DNA of 64,000 nt from Parapristionchus giblindavisi (lineage: Eukaryota; Nematoda; Chromadorea; Rhabditida; Diplogasteridae), in contig CALSFV010000003.1 in NCBI GenBank assembly GCA_943737045.1, positions 496,001-560,000 on the forward strand, read 5' to 3'. The position numbers were made by a program, and so were the translations under genes. This document shows, piece by piece, positions 1-11,275 of this stretch; position 1 is the first letter of the stretch, and each line of letters begins with the position of its first letter. Under the pieces are notes generated by a model. It was not told where the DNA came from. It saw only the letters and a list, made by a program, of their open reading frames with translations, and ran no database searches.

Positions 1-2292
1 CCAAACTTATCTTCATCCAGTCCTAATCTCTTTCTCGATTTTTCCTCCGACCATCATTTCATGCAGTATATTGATTTTCCTACTAGAGGCCCCAATATTC
101 TTGATCTCGTTCTATGTAACTTCCCCATCATTCGTTCCATAAGAACTGATGTTCCATTGAGTGATCATACAAGTATCGTCTTTTCTCTTTCATTGTCTAT
201 TCCAAATGCAACACCCAAACCTATCACGTACCAATTTCACTTAGCAGATTGGGAATCCATTAATTACAATATTATTAACACAGATTGGTCAGCTGCCCTC
301 TTTAGCCTATCAGTGGACCAATCATTTATTTATTTCACAGATTTCATCAATTCGCTTATCGATTCATTTGTACCTAAACGTAGAGTTAGTGATCATTCAA
401 TGTATCCCAAACGAATTAGGATATTGTATAATAGGCTTCGTTATCATCAATCATTTGCCCCTAATGCACTTCACACTATTAACCTTCGTCGTAAATTTGA
501 TCTCTCTCTTCGTGAATTTGAATGTGCTTTAGAAGCCAGAGCTATAAATTCCTCCAACCCACGATTGTTCTATTCTTTTTGTAAGCGTAAGCTTAAGTCT
601 AATAGTAGTAGTTTGCCTGGTGTTGTTAATATAGATGGTAGTATATTAGTTTCTGATATAGATAAGTCCTCCGCTTTTTCTCATTATTTTTCTTCCGTCC
701 AGACTCCCCCTCAAAGTTCCCCATTACCGTATCCTACTCATTCCCAATCATCTTTCGATCTCGCCTATATAACTCCTCAACAGATACTTTTAGCTTTATC
801 TGACCTAATACCTAAAGTGAATACATCTCCTGATAACATTCCTAATATTGTATATTGTAAATGTAAATACTCAATTGTTGTCCCCTTAACCATAATTTTT
901 AATAAGACTCTTCTTACTTCTATTGTACCTAGCTTATGGAAAGTAGCAATTGTCAAACCCATCCCGAAAAAATCCAATAATAACAACATAGCTAACTTCC
1001 GCCCGATCTCTTTGACCTCCACTGCTTCGAAAATTTTCGAGAAAATTTTGATCAAAGAACTTACTGAATATCTTGAGTCGAATAATATTCTGGATTGTCA
1101 TCAAGCTGGCTTTAGGAGTAGTAGATCCACAGCTACGCAATTATGCGAGTCCCATTCCTATTATGTTAAGTGTGTTTCTGCCGGTATTTCTGTTGATGTT
1201 ATTTATTTTGACTTCGCTAAGGCTTTTGATAGTATCGACCATAGACTATTACTGCACAAACTTAAATGTATAGGAATCTCACCTCATATTGTATCTTGGT
1301 TTCATTCTTACTTGTCTAATCGTTCACAATCGGTGCTTATAGGAGATTCCATGTCCCGCCATAGTCCCATCACCTCAGGAGTGCCTCAGGGCTCCAGCAT
1401 TGGCCCACTCTTGTTCATACTATTTATTAATGATTTATCTGTTATAATTCCCTCTAGTGTAAAATACGGTATTTTTGCTGATGATCTTAAGATTTACGCC
1501 CCCGTTCCTTCCGAATCTAAATCTTTACAATCGGCTATTGATTCTATTGTTGATTGGAGTCTCACATGGAATATGACTATATCTGCCCCCAAATGTACTG
1601 TCCTCCATATTGGCCCTTTAAAGGCTCGTACCCAGTATATTATGAATGGTTGCCCACTTTCCTCATCACCTGTTGTAAGAGACTTAGGAGTTCACATGAG
1701 CTCTGATTTATCGTTTAATCACCATATATCAGTCATAACTACCAAGGCCAAAGCTTCTATTAATATGCTGTTCTTGTCTGTCCACTCTCGTTCCCATTCA
1801 CTTTTATCTAAAGCTTATACTGTTTATATAAGACCAATTCTTGAATCATGTCCTATTATCTGGAATCCCACCCTTAAATACCTGACCAATTCAATAGAAA
1901 GTGTACAAAGAAATTTTACATATAGACTTTTTGCTAAATGCAAACTTGCTCCCTTACCTTTTAACGAACGCAACGCTTTTCTTCAACTCCCCACATTAGA
2001 ATATAGAAGAGCCATCCGTGATCTCCAATTTCTCCATAGCACAGTACATAACTATTCTTTATTTGACTCCTCTCACTTATATTATATTGATTGTAATAGA
2101 ATTAGCCATCGTTATAGGATATCACTACCTTTTTGTATTCCCAAATCCCTTTCCACTTGTGCCTCTAGATCTCTGTCCACGTGGAACTCCCTCACCCAAG
2201 AGCTTGTCTCTTCCCCTCCCCATATATTCCGTGCAGGGATACTAAATTTGCCCCCTCACAATATTATAACTCAATCTCGTATTCGTCCTTAA
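1..2292 (+). CDS. LINE ORF2 protein, partial: C-terminal endonuclease plus reverse transcriptase
   Basis: The frame is open from base 1 (763 residues to the TAA at 2290-2292), so the ATG at 61 is internal and the true start lies upstream. Residues are counted from base 1. Residues 20-65 match the end of an exonuclease-endonuclease-phosphatase (APE-like) domain, with the PTR...LDLVL signature and the SDH motif at 54-56 (bases 160-168). The RT follows: NFRPISLTS at 332-340, QAGFR at 368-372, motif A FDFAKAFD at 403-410 with catalytic Asp404, GVPQG at 460-464, and catalytic FADD at 492-495, with Phe where Tyr is commoner. A thumb and C-terminal region runs to the end. There is no RNase H domain. 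In this family the protein nicks the target and reverse-transcribes its own RNA there. No internal stop or frameshift is visible, which suggests a young copy. Confidence 0.93.
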   Translation, partial: PNLSSSSPNLFLDFSSDHHFMQYIDFPTRGPNILDLVLCNFPIIRSIRTDVPLSDHTSIVFSLSLSIPNATPKPITYQFHLADWESINYNIINTDWSAALFSLSVDQSFIYFTDFINSLIDSFVPKRRVSDHSMYPKRIRILYNRLRYHQSFAPNALHTINLRRKFDLSLREFECALEARAINSSNPRLFYSFCKRKLKSNSSSLPGVVNIDGSILVSDIDKSSAFSHYFSSVQTPPQSSPLPYPTHSQSSFDLAYITPQQILLALSDLIPKVNTSPDNIPNIVYCKCKYSIVVPLTIIFNKTLLTSIVPSLWKVAIVKPIPKKSNNNNIANFRPISLTSTASKIFEKILIKELTEYLESNNILDCHQAGFRSSRSTATQLCESHSYYVKCVSAGISVDVIYFDFAKAFDSIDHRLLLHKLKCIGISPHIVSWFHSYLSNRSQSVLIGDSMSRHSPITSGVPQGSSIGPLLFILFINDLSVIIPSSVKYGIFADDLKIYAPVPSESKSLQSAIDSIVDWSLTWNMTISAPKCTVLHIGPLKARTQYIMNGCPLSSSPVVRDLGVHMSSDLSFNHHISVITTKAKASINMLFLSVHSRSHSLLSKAYTVYIRPILESCPIIWNPTLKYLTNSIESVQRNFTYRLFAKCKLAPLPFNERNAFLQLPTLEYRRAIRDLQFLHSTVHNYSLFDSSHLYYIDCNRISHRYRISLPFCIPKSLSTCASRSLSTWNSLTQELVSSPPHIFRAGILNLPPHNIITQSRIRP

Positions 2293-2404
2293 TATCATTG
2301 TTCAGCTAAAGCTGCCACTCCCCAACCGAAATCGCTTAAGCGACGGAACTCCATCACTCCCTTATTGCTTCATTCATTCATTATTCTTGATTTTAACTGA
2401 TGGA
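2293..2404 (+). other. LINE 3' untranslated region
   Basis: This non-coding stretch runs from the ORF2 stop to the TAAA tail. It contains a short TCAT/TTCA repeat near 2368-2382 and a 12 bp perfect palindrome. In related LINEs the 3' UTR is where the reverse transcriptase recognises its template RNA; that role is inferred here from position only. Confidence 0.75.
2332..2343. other. Palindrome in LINE 3' UTR (TCGCTTAAGCGA)
   Basis: This is a perfect 12 bp self-complementary sequence in the 3' UTR. It could form a small RNA hairpin or a duplex contact and is a candidate RT-recognition structure. Only the palindrome is seen; the function is inference. Confidence 0.45.
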
Positions 2405-2432
2405 TAAATAAATAAATAAATAAATAAATAAA
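2405..2432 (+). repeat. (TAAA)7 tail of the LINE
   Basis: Seven exact TAAA units end the retrotransposon. The next base (2433) is already in phase with the satellite unit, so this tail marks the LINE/satellite junction to within a few bases. The trailing A/T bases are ambiguous between the two. Confidence 0.9.
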
Positions 2433-2496
2433 ATAGCTCAATATTTTCATAAATATTTTTATTGTAAATCCGAGATATGGTTACAGTGAGAGATGG

Positions 2497-2532
2497 ATAT
2501 ATATGGAGAGAGAGAGGAGGAGGAGGAGAAGG
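2497..2532 (+). repeat. AT octamer plus GA/GAG polypurine tract (example from first unit)
   Basis: An alternating AT octamer (2497-2504) is followed by 28 uninterrupted purines (2505-2532) made of GA and GAG repeats. It is present in every unit, about 240 bp before the landmark. It is a main source of unit length change: one GAG is lost before landmarks 7054 and 10507, one GA is gained before 20885 and 24346, and one AT is gained before 58544, 60273 and 63729. Mirror-like purine tracts of this kind can adopt triplex (H-DNA) form; that is inference. Confidence 0.85.
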
Positions 2533-2874
2533 TGAATCGCTCTTCACTCACTCCATACAAAAAAGACACGCATGGCACATACACACCTCCCCTACCGCAG
2601 CGCCGGCGACCAACGCCACCTAACCCCCGTCTAGCCTACACCGAATACTGAATTTATACTTTAAAATTTCTCTGATCGCATTTTAAATTGATTTTTTTGT
2701 CGTTAAAATAGAAAAAAATAGGCCAAAATTGCCAGTGTGACTAGTTCAGCATTGCGTGCGCTCTCTAAAAGTGTGTTCACTGAATTCGTCATACCAAATT
2801 ACATTTTTGTGGAAGAAAAAAGTTTGCAATTTGATACAGGCTCAAGCAAGTTACGGTCTAGACTATCTATGCAT

Positions 2875-2897
2875 GGGGAGAGGGAGAGGGAAGGGGG
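2875..2897 (+). other. G-quadruplex-type motif (example; one per unit)
   Basis: The G-runs are G4, loop AGA, G3, loop AGA, G3, loop AA, G5. This meets the usual definition of four runs of three or more G with loops of 1-7 bases. It starts 138 bp after the landmark base in each unit, for example at 63867-63889 in the last one, always on the + strand. Both + strand reading frames across it give the same residues in every copy, so it appears unchanged in all 68 copies while nearby bases vary. Confidence 0.8.
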
Positions 2898-3296
2898 AGC
2901 GAGAGGGACGCGTACTCTATCCATTGCGTCTCTGTACGACCAGAGCGAATCAGTGTATCTTTATTCGTACGTTTACAATTTACTTTGACACCTGATGATT
3001 AGCTCAAGACAAGCTGAACTCATATAAACTCACAACCGCTCATCTGTAACGCGAAATCGACAGATAACGCGGCAATCGTTACAATTCGCACTTAAATCAC
3101 CACAATTTGCTTGAAACTTTTCCGTTCGAGCTGCGGAAGCGCGCGTTCGACGTCTCGTAACGTCCGCTATGCTGTACAGGTAAAAGTGCGAATTTTCAGG
3201 AGCTAATTCGAGCGGGAAATGGCCATACATGGGGTCGTTTTGCACTTTTTCGTGTCTATGGTTCCTGTTGAGACTGGACATGCTCTACTATTTCAT

Positions 3297-4160
3297 ATAG
3301 CTCAATATTTTCATAAATATTTTTATTGTAAATCCGAGATATGGTTACAGTGAGAGATGGATATATATGGAGAGAGAGAGGAGGAGGAGGAGAAGGTGAA
3401 TCGCTCTTCACTCACTCCATACAAAAAAGACACGCATGGCACATACACACCTCCCCTACCGCAGCGCCGGCGACCAACGCCACCTAACCCCCGTCTAGCC
3501 TACACCGAATACTGAATTTATACTTTAAAATTTCTCTGATCGCATTTTAAATTGATTTTTTTGTCGTTAAAATAGAAAAAAATAGGCCAAAATTGCCAGT
3601 GTGACTAGTTCAGCATTGCGTGCGCTCTCTAAAAGTGTGTTCACTGAATTCGTCATACCAAATTACATTTTTGTGGAAGAAAAAAGTTTGCAATTTGATA
3701 CAGGCTCAAGCAAGTTACGGTCTAGACTATCTATGCATGGGGAGAGGGAGAGGGAAGGGGGAGCGAGAGGGACGCGTACTCTATCCATTGCGTCTCTGTA
3801 CGACCAGAGCGAATCAGTGTATCTTTATTCGTACGTTTACAATTTACTTTGACACCTGATGATTAGCTCAAGACAAGCTGAACTCATATAAACTCACAAC
3901 CGCTCATCTGTAACGCGAAATCGACAGATAACGCGGCAATCGTTACAATTCGCACTTAAATCACCACAATTTGCTTGAAACTTATCCGTTCGAGCTGCGG
4001 AAGCGCGCGTTCGACGTCTCGTAACGTCCGCTATGCTGTACAGGTAAAAGTGCGAATTTTCAGGAGCTAATTCGAGCGGGAAATGGCCATACATGGGGTC
4101 GTTTTGCACTTTTTCGTGTCTATGGTTCCTGTTGAGACTGGACATGCTCTACTATTTCAT
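3297..4160 (+). repeat. Representative satellite unit (864 bp)
   Basis: This is one full unit, starting by convention at ATAGCTCAATA. In order it holds: an AT-rich start; an alternating AT octamer followed by a GA/GAG purine tract; a C-rich segment containing GCGCCGGCG; an AT-rich segment with T and A runs; the GTGACTAGTTCAG landmark (3600-3612 region); a G-run purine block at 3739-3761; a CpG-rich stretch (about 3900-4030) with GCGCGCG; and a final segment ending CTACTATTTCAT. I found no tRNA, snRNA or spliced-leader match in it and no internal short-period repeat other than the purine tracts. Confidence 0.9.
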
Positions 4161-7100
4161 ATAGCTCAATATTTTCATAAATATTTTTATTGTAAATCCG
4201 AGATATGGTTACAGTGAGAGATGGATATATATGGAGAGAGAGAGGAGGAGGAGGAGAAGGTGAATCGCTCTTCACTCACTCCATACAAAAAAGACACGCA
4301 TGGCACATACACACCTCCCCTACCGCAGCGCCGGCGACCAACGCAACCTAACCCCCGTCTAGCCTACACCGAATACTGAATTTATACTTTAAAATTTCTC
4401 TGATCGCATTTTAAATTGATTTTTTTGTCGTTAAAATAGAAAAAAATAGGCCAAAATTGCCAGTGTGACTAGTTCAGCATTGCGTGCGCTCTCTAAAAGT
4501 GTGTTCACTGAATTCGTCATACCAAATTACATTTTTGTGGAAGAAAAAAGTTTGCAATTTGATACAGGCTCAAGCAAGTTACGGTCTAGACTATCTATGC
4601 ATGGGGAGAGGGAGAGGGAAGGGGGAGCGAGAGGGACGCGTACTCTATCCATTGCGTCTCTGTACGACCAGAGCGAATCAGTGTATCTTTATTCGTACGT
4701 TTACAATTTACTTTGACACCTGATGATTAGCTCAAGACAAGCTGAACTCATATAAACTCACAACCGCTCATCTGTAACGCGAAATCGACAGATAACGCGG
4801 CAATCGTTACAATTCGCACTTAAATCACCACAATTTGCTTGAAACTTATCCGTTCGAGCTGCGGAAGCGCGCGTTCGACGTCTCGTAACGTCCGCTATGC
4901 TGTACAGGTAAAAGTGCGAATTTTCAGGAGCTAATTCGAGCGGGAAATGGCCATACATGGGGTCGTTTTGCACTTTTTCGTGTCTATGGTTCCTGTTGAG
5001 ACTGGACATGCTCTACTATTTCATATAGCTCAATATTTTCATAAATATTTTTATTGTAAATCCGAGATATGGTTACAGTGAGAGATGGATATATATGGAG
5101 AGAGAGAGGAGGAGGAGGAGAAGGTGAATCGCTCTTCACTCACTCCATACAAAAAAGACACGCATGGCACATACACACCTCCCCTACCGCAGCGCCGGCG
5201 ACCAACGCAACCTAACCCCCGTCTAGCCTACACCGAATACTGAATTTATACTTTAAAATTTCTCTGATCGCATTTTAAATTGATTTTTTTGTCGTTAAAA
5301 TAGAAAAAAATAGGCCAAAATTGCCAGTGTGACTAGTTCAGCATTGCGTGCGCTCTCTAAAAGTGTGTTCACTGAATTCGTCATACCAAATTACATTTTT
5401 GTGGAAGAAAAAAGTTTGCAATTTGATACAGGCTCAAGCAAGTTACGGTCTAGACTATCTATGCATGGGGAGAGGGAGAGGGAAGGGGGAGCGAGAGGGA
5501 CGCGTACTCTATCCATTGCGTCTCTGTACGACCAGAGCGAATCAGTGTATCTTTATTCGTACGTTTACAATTTACTTTGACACCTGATGATTAGCTCAAG
5601 ACAAGCTGAACTCATATAAACTCACAACCGCTCATCTGTAACGCGAAATCGACAGATAACGCGGCAATCGTTACAATTCGCACTTAAATCACCACAATTT
5701 GCTTGAAACTTATCCGTTCGAGCTGCGGAAGCGCGCGTTCGACGTCTCGTAACGTCCGCTATGCTGTACAGGTAAAAGTGCGAATTTTCAGGAGCTAATT
5801 CGAGCGGGAAATGGCCATACATGGGGTCGTTTTGCACTTTTTCGTGTCTATGGTTCCTGTTGAGACTGGACATGCTCTACTATTTCATATAGCTCAATAT
5901 TTTCATAAATATTTTTATTGTAAATCCGAGATATGGTTACAGTGAGAGATGGATATATATGGAGAGAGAGAGGAGGAGGAGGAGAAGGTGAATCGCTCTT
6001 CACTCACTCCATACAAAAAAGACACGCATGGCACATACACACCTCCCCTACCGCAGCGCCGGCGACCAACGCCACCTAACCCCCGTCTAGCCTACACCGA
6101 ATACTGAATTTATACTTTAAAATTTCTCTGATCGCATTTTAAATTGATTTTTTTGTCGTTAAAATAGAAAAAAATAGGCCAAAATTGCCAGTGTGACTAG
6201 TTCAGCATTGCGTGCGCTCTCTAAAAGTGTGTTCACTGAATTCGTCATACCAAATTACATTTTTGTGGAAGAAAAAAGTTTGCAATTTGATACAGGCTCA
6301 AGCAAGTTACGGTCTAGACTATCTATGCATGGGGAGAGGGAGAGGGAAGGGGGAGCGAGAGGGACGCGTACTCTATCCATTGCGTCTCTGTACGACCAGA
6401 GCGAATCAGTGTATCTTTATTCGTACGTTTACAATTTACTTTGACACCTGATGATTAGCTCAAGACAAGCTGAACTCATATAAACTCACAACCGCTCATC
6501 TGTAACGCGAAATCGACAGATAACGCGGCAATCGTTACAATTTGCACTTAAATCACCACAATTTGCTTGAAACTTATCCGTTCGAGCTGCGGAAGCGCGC
6601 GTTCGACGTCTCGTAACGTCCACTATGCTGTACAGGTAAACGTGCGAATTTTCAGGAGCTAATTCGAGCGGGAAATGGCCATACATGGGGCCGTTTTGCA
6701 CTTTTTTGTGTCTATGGTTCCTGTTGAGACTGGACATGCTCTACTATTTCATATAGCTCAATATTTTCATAAATATTTTTATTGTAAATCCGAGATATGG
6801 TTACAGTGAGAGATGGATATATATGGAGAGAGAGAGGAGGAGGAGAAGGTGAATCGCTCTTCACTCACTCCATACAAAAAATACACGCATGGCACATACA
6901 CACCTCCCCTACCGCAGCGCCGGCGACCAACGCCACCTAACCCCCGTCTAGCCTACGCCGAATACTGAATTTATACTTTAAAATTTCTCTGATCGCATTT
7001 TAAATTGATTTTTTTGTCGTTAAAATAGAAAAAAATAGGCCAAAATTGCCAGTGTGACTAGTTCAGCATTGCGTGCGCTCTCTAAAAGTGTGTTCACTGA

Positions 7101-10100
7101 ATTCGTCATACCAAATTACATTTTTGTGGAAGAAAAAAGTTTGCAATTTGATACAGGCTCAAGCAAGTTACGGTCTAGACTATCTATGCATGGGGAGAGG
7201 GAGAGGGAAGGGGGAGCGAGAGGGACGCGTACTCTATCCATTGCGTCTCTGTACGACCAGAGCGAATCAGTGTATCTTTATTCGTACGTTTACAATTTAC
7301 TTTGACACCTGATGATTAGCTCAAGACAAGCTGAACTCATATAAACTCACAACCGCTCATCTGTAACGCGAAATCGACAGATAACGCGGCAATCGTTACA
7401 ATTCGCACTTAAATCACCACAATTTGCTTGAAACTTATCCGTTCGAGCTGCGGAAGCGCGCGTTCGACGTCTCGTAACGTCCGCTATGCTGTACAGGTAA
7501 AAGTGCGAATTGTCAGGAGCTAATTCGAGCGGGAAATGGCCATACATGGGGTCGTTTTGCACTTTTTCGTGTCTATGGTTCCTGTTGAGACTGGACATGC
7601 TCTACTATTTCATATAGCTCAATATTTTCATAAATATTTTTATTGTAAATCCGAGATATGGTTACAGTGAGAGATGGATATATATGGAGAGAGAGAGGAG
7701 GAGGAGGAGAAGGTGAATCGCTCTTCACTCACTCCATACAAAAAAGACACGCATGGCACATACACACCTCCCCTACCGCAGCGCCGGCGACCAACGCCAC
7801 CTAACCCCCGTCTAGCCTACACCGAATACTGAATTTATACTTTAAAATTTCTCTGATCGCATTTTAAATTGATTTTTTTGTCGTTAAAATAGAAAAAAAT
7901 AGGCCAAAATTGCCAGTGTGACTAGTTCAGCATTGCGTGCGCTCTCTAAAAGTGTGTTCACTGAATTCGTCATACCAAATTACATTTTTGTGGAAGAAAA
8001 AAGTTTGCAATTTGATACAGGCTCAAGCAAGTTACGGTCTAGACTATCTATGCATGGGGAGAGGGAGAGGGAAGGGGGAGCGAGAGGGACGCGTACTCTA
8101 TCCATTGCGTCTCTGTACGACCAGAGCGAATCAGTGTATCTTTATTCGTACGTTTACAATTTACTTTGACACCTGATGATTAGCTCAAGACAAGCTGAAC
8201 TCATATAAACTCACAACCGCTCATCTGTAACGCGAAATCGACAGATAACGCGGCAATCGTTACAATTCGCACTTAAATCACCACAATTTGCTTGAAACTT
8301 ATCCGTTCGAGCTGCGGAAGCGCGCGTTCGACGTCTCGTAACGTCCGCTATGCTGTACAGGTAAAAGTGCGAATTGTCAGGAGCTAATTCGAGCGGGAAA
8401 TGGCCATACATGGGGTCGTTTTGCACTTTTTCGTGTCTATGGTTCCTGTTGAGACTGGACATGCTCTACTATTTCATATAGCTCAATATTTTCATAAATA
8501 TTTTTATTGTAAATCCGAGATATGGTTACAGTGAGAGATGGATATATATGGAGAGAGAGAGGAGGAGGAGGAGAAGGTGAATCGCTCTTCACTCACTCCA
8601 TACAAAAAAGACACGCATGGCACATACACACCTCCCCTACCGCAGCGCCGGCGACCAACGCCACCTAACCCCCGTCTAGCCTACACCGAATACTGAATTT
8701 ATACTTTAAAATTTCTCTGATCGCATTTTAAATTGATTTTTTTGTCGTTAAAATAGAAAAAAATAGGCCAAAATTGCCAGTGTGACTAGTTCAGCATTGC
8801 GTGCGCTCTCTAAAAGTGTGTTCACTGAATTCGTCATACCAAATTACATTTTTGTGGAAGAAAAAAGTTTGCAATTTGATACAGGCTCAAGCAAGTTACG
8901 GTCTAGACTATCTATGCATGGGGAGAGGGAGAGGGAAGGGGGAGCGAGAGGGACGCGTACTCTATCCATTGCGTCTCTGTACGACCAGAGCGAATCAGTG
9001 TATCTTTATTCGTACGTTTACAATTTACTTTGACACCTGATGATTAGCTCAAGACAAGCTGAACTCATATAAACTCACAACCGCTCATCTGTAACGCGAA
9101 ATCGACAGATAACGCGGCAATCGTTACAATTCGCACTTAAATCACCACAATTTGCTTGAAACTTATCCGTTCGAGCTGCGGAAGCGCGCGTTCGACGTCT
9201 CGTAACGTCCGCTATGCTGTACAGGTAAAAGTGCGAATTTTCAGGAGCTAATTCGAGCGGGAAATGGCCATACATGGGGTCGTTTTGCACTTTTTCGTGT
9301 CTATGGTTCCTGTTGAGACTGGACATGCTCTACTATTTCATATAGCTCAATATTTTCATAAATATTTTTATTGTAAATCCGAGATATGGTTACAGTGAGA
9401 GATGGATATATATGGAGAGAGAGAGGAGGAGGAGGAGAAGGTGAATCGCTCTTCACTCACTCCATACAAAAAAGACACGCATGGCACATACACACCTCCC
9501 CTACCGCAGCGCCGGCGACCAACGCCACCTAACCCCCGTCTAGCCTACGCCGAATACTGAATTTATACTTTAAAATTTCTCTGATCGCATTTTAAATTGA
9601 TTTTTTTGTCGTTAAAATAGAAAAAAATAGGCCAAAATTGCCAGTGTGACTAGTTCAGCATTGCGTGCGCTCTCTAAAAGTGTGTTCACTGAATTCGTCA
9701 TACCAAATTACATTTTTGTGGAAGAAAAAAGTTTGCAATTTGATACAGGCTCAAGCAAGTTACGGTCTAGACTATCTATGCATGGGGAGAGGGAGAGGGA
9801 AGGGGGAGCGAGAGGGACGCGTACTCTATCCATTGCGTCTCTGTACGACCAGAGCGAATCAGTGTATCTTTATTCGTACGTTTACAATTTACTTTGACAC
9901 CTGATGATTAGCTCAAGACAAGCTGAACTCATATAAACTCACAACCGCTCATCTGTAACGCGAAATCGACAGATAACGCGGCAATCGTTACAATTTGCAC
10001 TTAAATCACCACAATTTGCTTGAAACTTATCCGTTCGAGCTGCGGAAGCGCGCGTTCGACGTCTCGTAACGTCCACTATGCTGTACAGGTAAACGTGCGA

Positions 10101-11208
10101 ATTTTCAGGAGCTAATTCGAGCGGGAAATGGCCATACATGGGGCCGTTTTGCACTTTTTTGTGTCTATGGTTCCTGTTGAGACTGGACATGCTCTACTAT
10201 TTCATATAGCTCAATATTTTCATAAATATTTTTATTGTAAATCCGAGATATGGTTACAGTGAGAGATGGATATATATGGAGAGAGAGAGGAGGAGGAGAA
10301 GGTGAATCGCTCTTCACTCACTCCATACAAAAAATACACGCATGGCACATACACACCTCCCCTACCGCAGCGCCGGCGACCAACGCCACCTAACCCCCGT
10401 CTAGCCTACGCCGAATACTGAATTTATACTTTAAAATTTCTCTGATCGCATTTTAAATTGATTTTTTTGTCGTTAAAATAGAAAAAAATAGGCCAAAATT
10501 GCCAGTGTGACTAGTTCAGCATTGCGTGCGCTCTCTAAAAGTGTGTTCACTGAATTCGTCATACCAAATTACATTTTTGTGGAAGAAAAAAGTTTGCAAT
10601 TTGATACAGGCTCAAGCAAGTTACGGTCTAGACTATCTATGCATGGGGAGAGGGAGAGGGAAGGGGGAGCGAGAGGGACGCGTACTCTATCCATTGCGTC
10701 TCTGTACGACCAGAGCGAATCAGTGTATCTTTATTCGTACGTTTACAATTTACTTTGACACCTGATGATTAGCTCAAGACAAGCTGAACTCATATAAACT
10801 CACAACCGCTCATCTGTAACGCGAAATCGACAGATAACGCGGCAATCGTTACAATTCGCACTTAAATCACCACAATTTGCTTGAAACTTATCCGTTCGAG
10901 CTGCGGAAGCGCGCGTTCGACGTCTCGTAACGTCCGCTATGCTGTACAGGTAAAAGTGCGAATTTTCAGGAGCTAATTCGAGCGGGAAATGGCCATACAT
11001 GGGGTCGTTTTGCACTTTTTCGTGTCTATGGTTCCTGTTGAGACTGGACATGCTCTACTATTTCATATAGCTCAATATTTTCATAAATATTTTTATTGTA
11101 AATCCGAGATATGGTTACAGTGAGAGATGGATATATATGGAGAGAGAGAGGAGGAGGAGGAGAAGGTGAATCGCTCTTCACTCACTCCATACAAAAAAGA
11201 CACGCATG

Positions 11209-11212
11209 GCAC
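11209..11212. other. TRIM target site duplication, left (GCAC)
   Basis: Uninterrupted units read CATGGCACATACAC. Here GCAC is followed by the TRIM, and GCAC is repeated after it. Confidence 0.85.
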
Positions 11213-11275
11213 TGTAAAGGATGCATGGCCACGGCCCGATGAACCATAGCGACAGAGGAGAGGACAGCGGAGTAC

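Larger units (their letters stand above)
1..2432 (+). mobile_element. CR1/Jockey-group non-LTR retrotransposon (LINE), 3' part
   Basis: This is the 3' portion of a LINE: the end of an endonuclease domain, a full reverse transcriptase, a 3' UTR of about 110 bp and a short tandem-repeat tail. The element is cut by the window edge, so its 5' end and any ORF1 are unseen. A (TAAA)n tail instead of a long poly(A), and no RNase H domain after the RT, fit the CR1/Jockey assemblage. The exact clade would need a phylogeny. The 3' tail touches the first satellite unit directly, so the element either inserted into the array or marks its left border. Confidence 0.9.
2433..11212 (+). repeat. Array segment A: type I units left of the TRIM
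   Basis: Landmark positions are 2737, 3601, 4465, 5329, 6193, 7054, 7918, 8782, 9646 and 10507, followed by the first 146 bp of the unit that carries the TRIM. Type I is recognised by GTCGTTAAAAT just before the landmark, TTAAAATTTCTC, CCTGATGATT and GACTATCT. The units preceding 7054 and 10507 have lost one GAG triplet and share several other rare changes, so they derive from one ancestral unit pair. Confidence 0.95.

Noticed and set aside
2616..2640. CCTAACCCCC in the C-rich part of each unit as telomere-like repeat
   Set aside because: There is only one CCTAA per unit and no tandem telomeric repeats.
2737..2988. Two overlapping plus-strand frames of about 80 codons in each unit
   Set aside because: They begin with GTG, not ATG, lie across the purine-rich block and show no domain. 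One copy has an internal stop (the unit at 54224). They are shadows of biased composition.
3100..3230. CENP-B box-like or Pol III B box-like sites in the CpG-rich part of the unit (TTCGAGC..., GTTCGACGTC)
   Set aside because: Neither matches the required positions of the consensus, and no A box lies at a suitable distance.
3030..3281. An 83-codon ATG-started minus-strand frame repeated in nearly every satellite unit, as a possible small-protein gene family
   Set aside because: Its end is not kept: single-base changes give 73, 83 or 102 codons in different copies, and some units change the start region. There is no recognisable domain and no supporting signals. Its apparent conservation follows from the near identity of the units.
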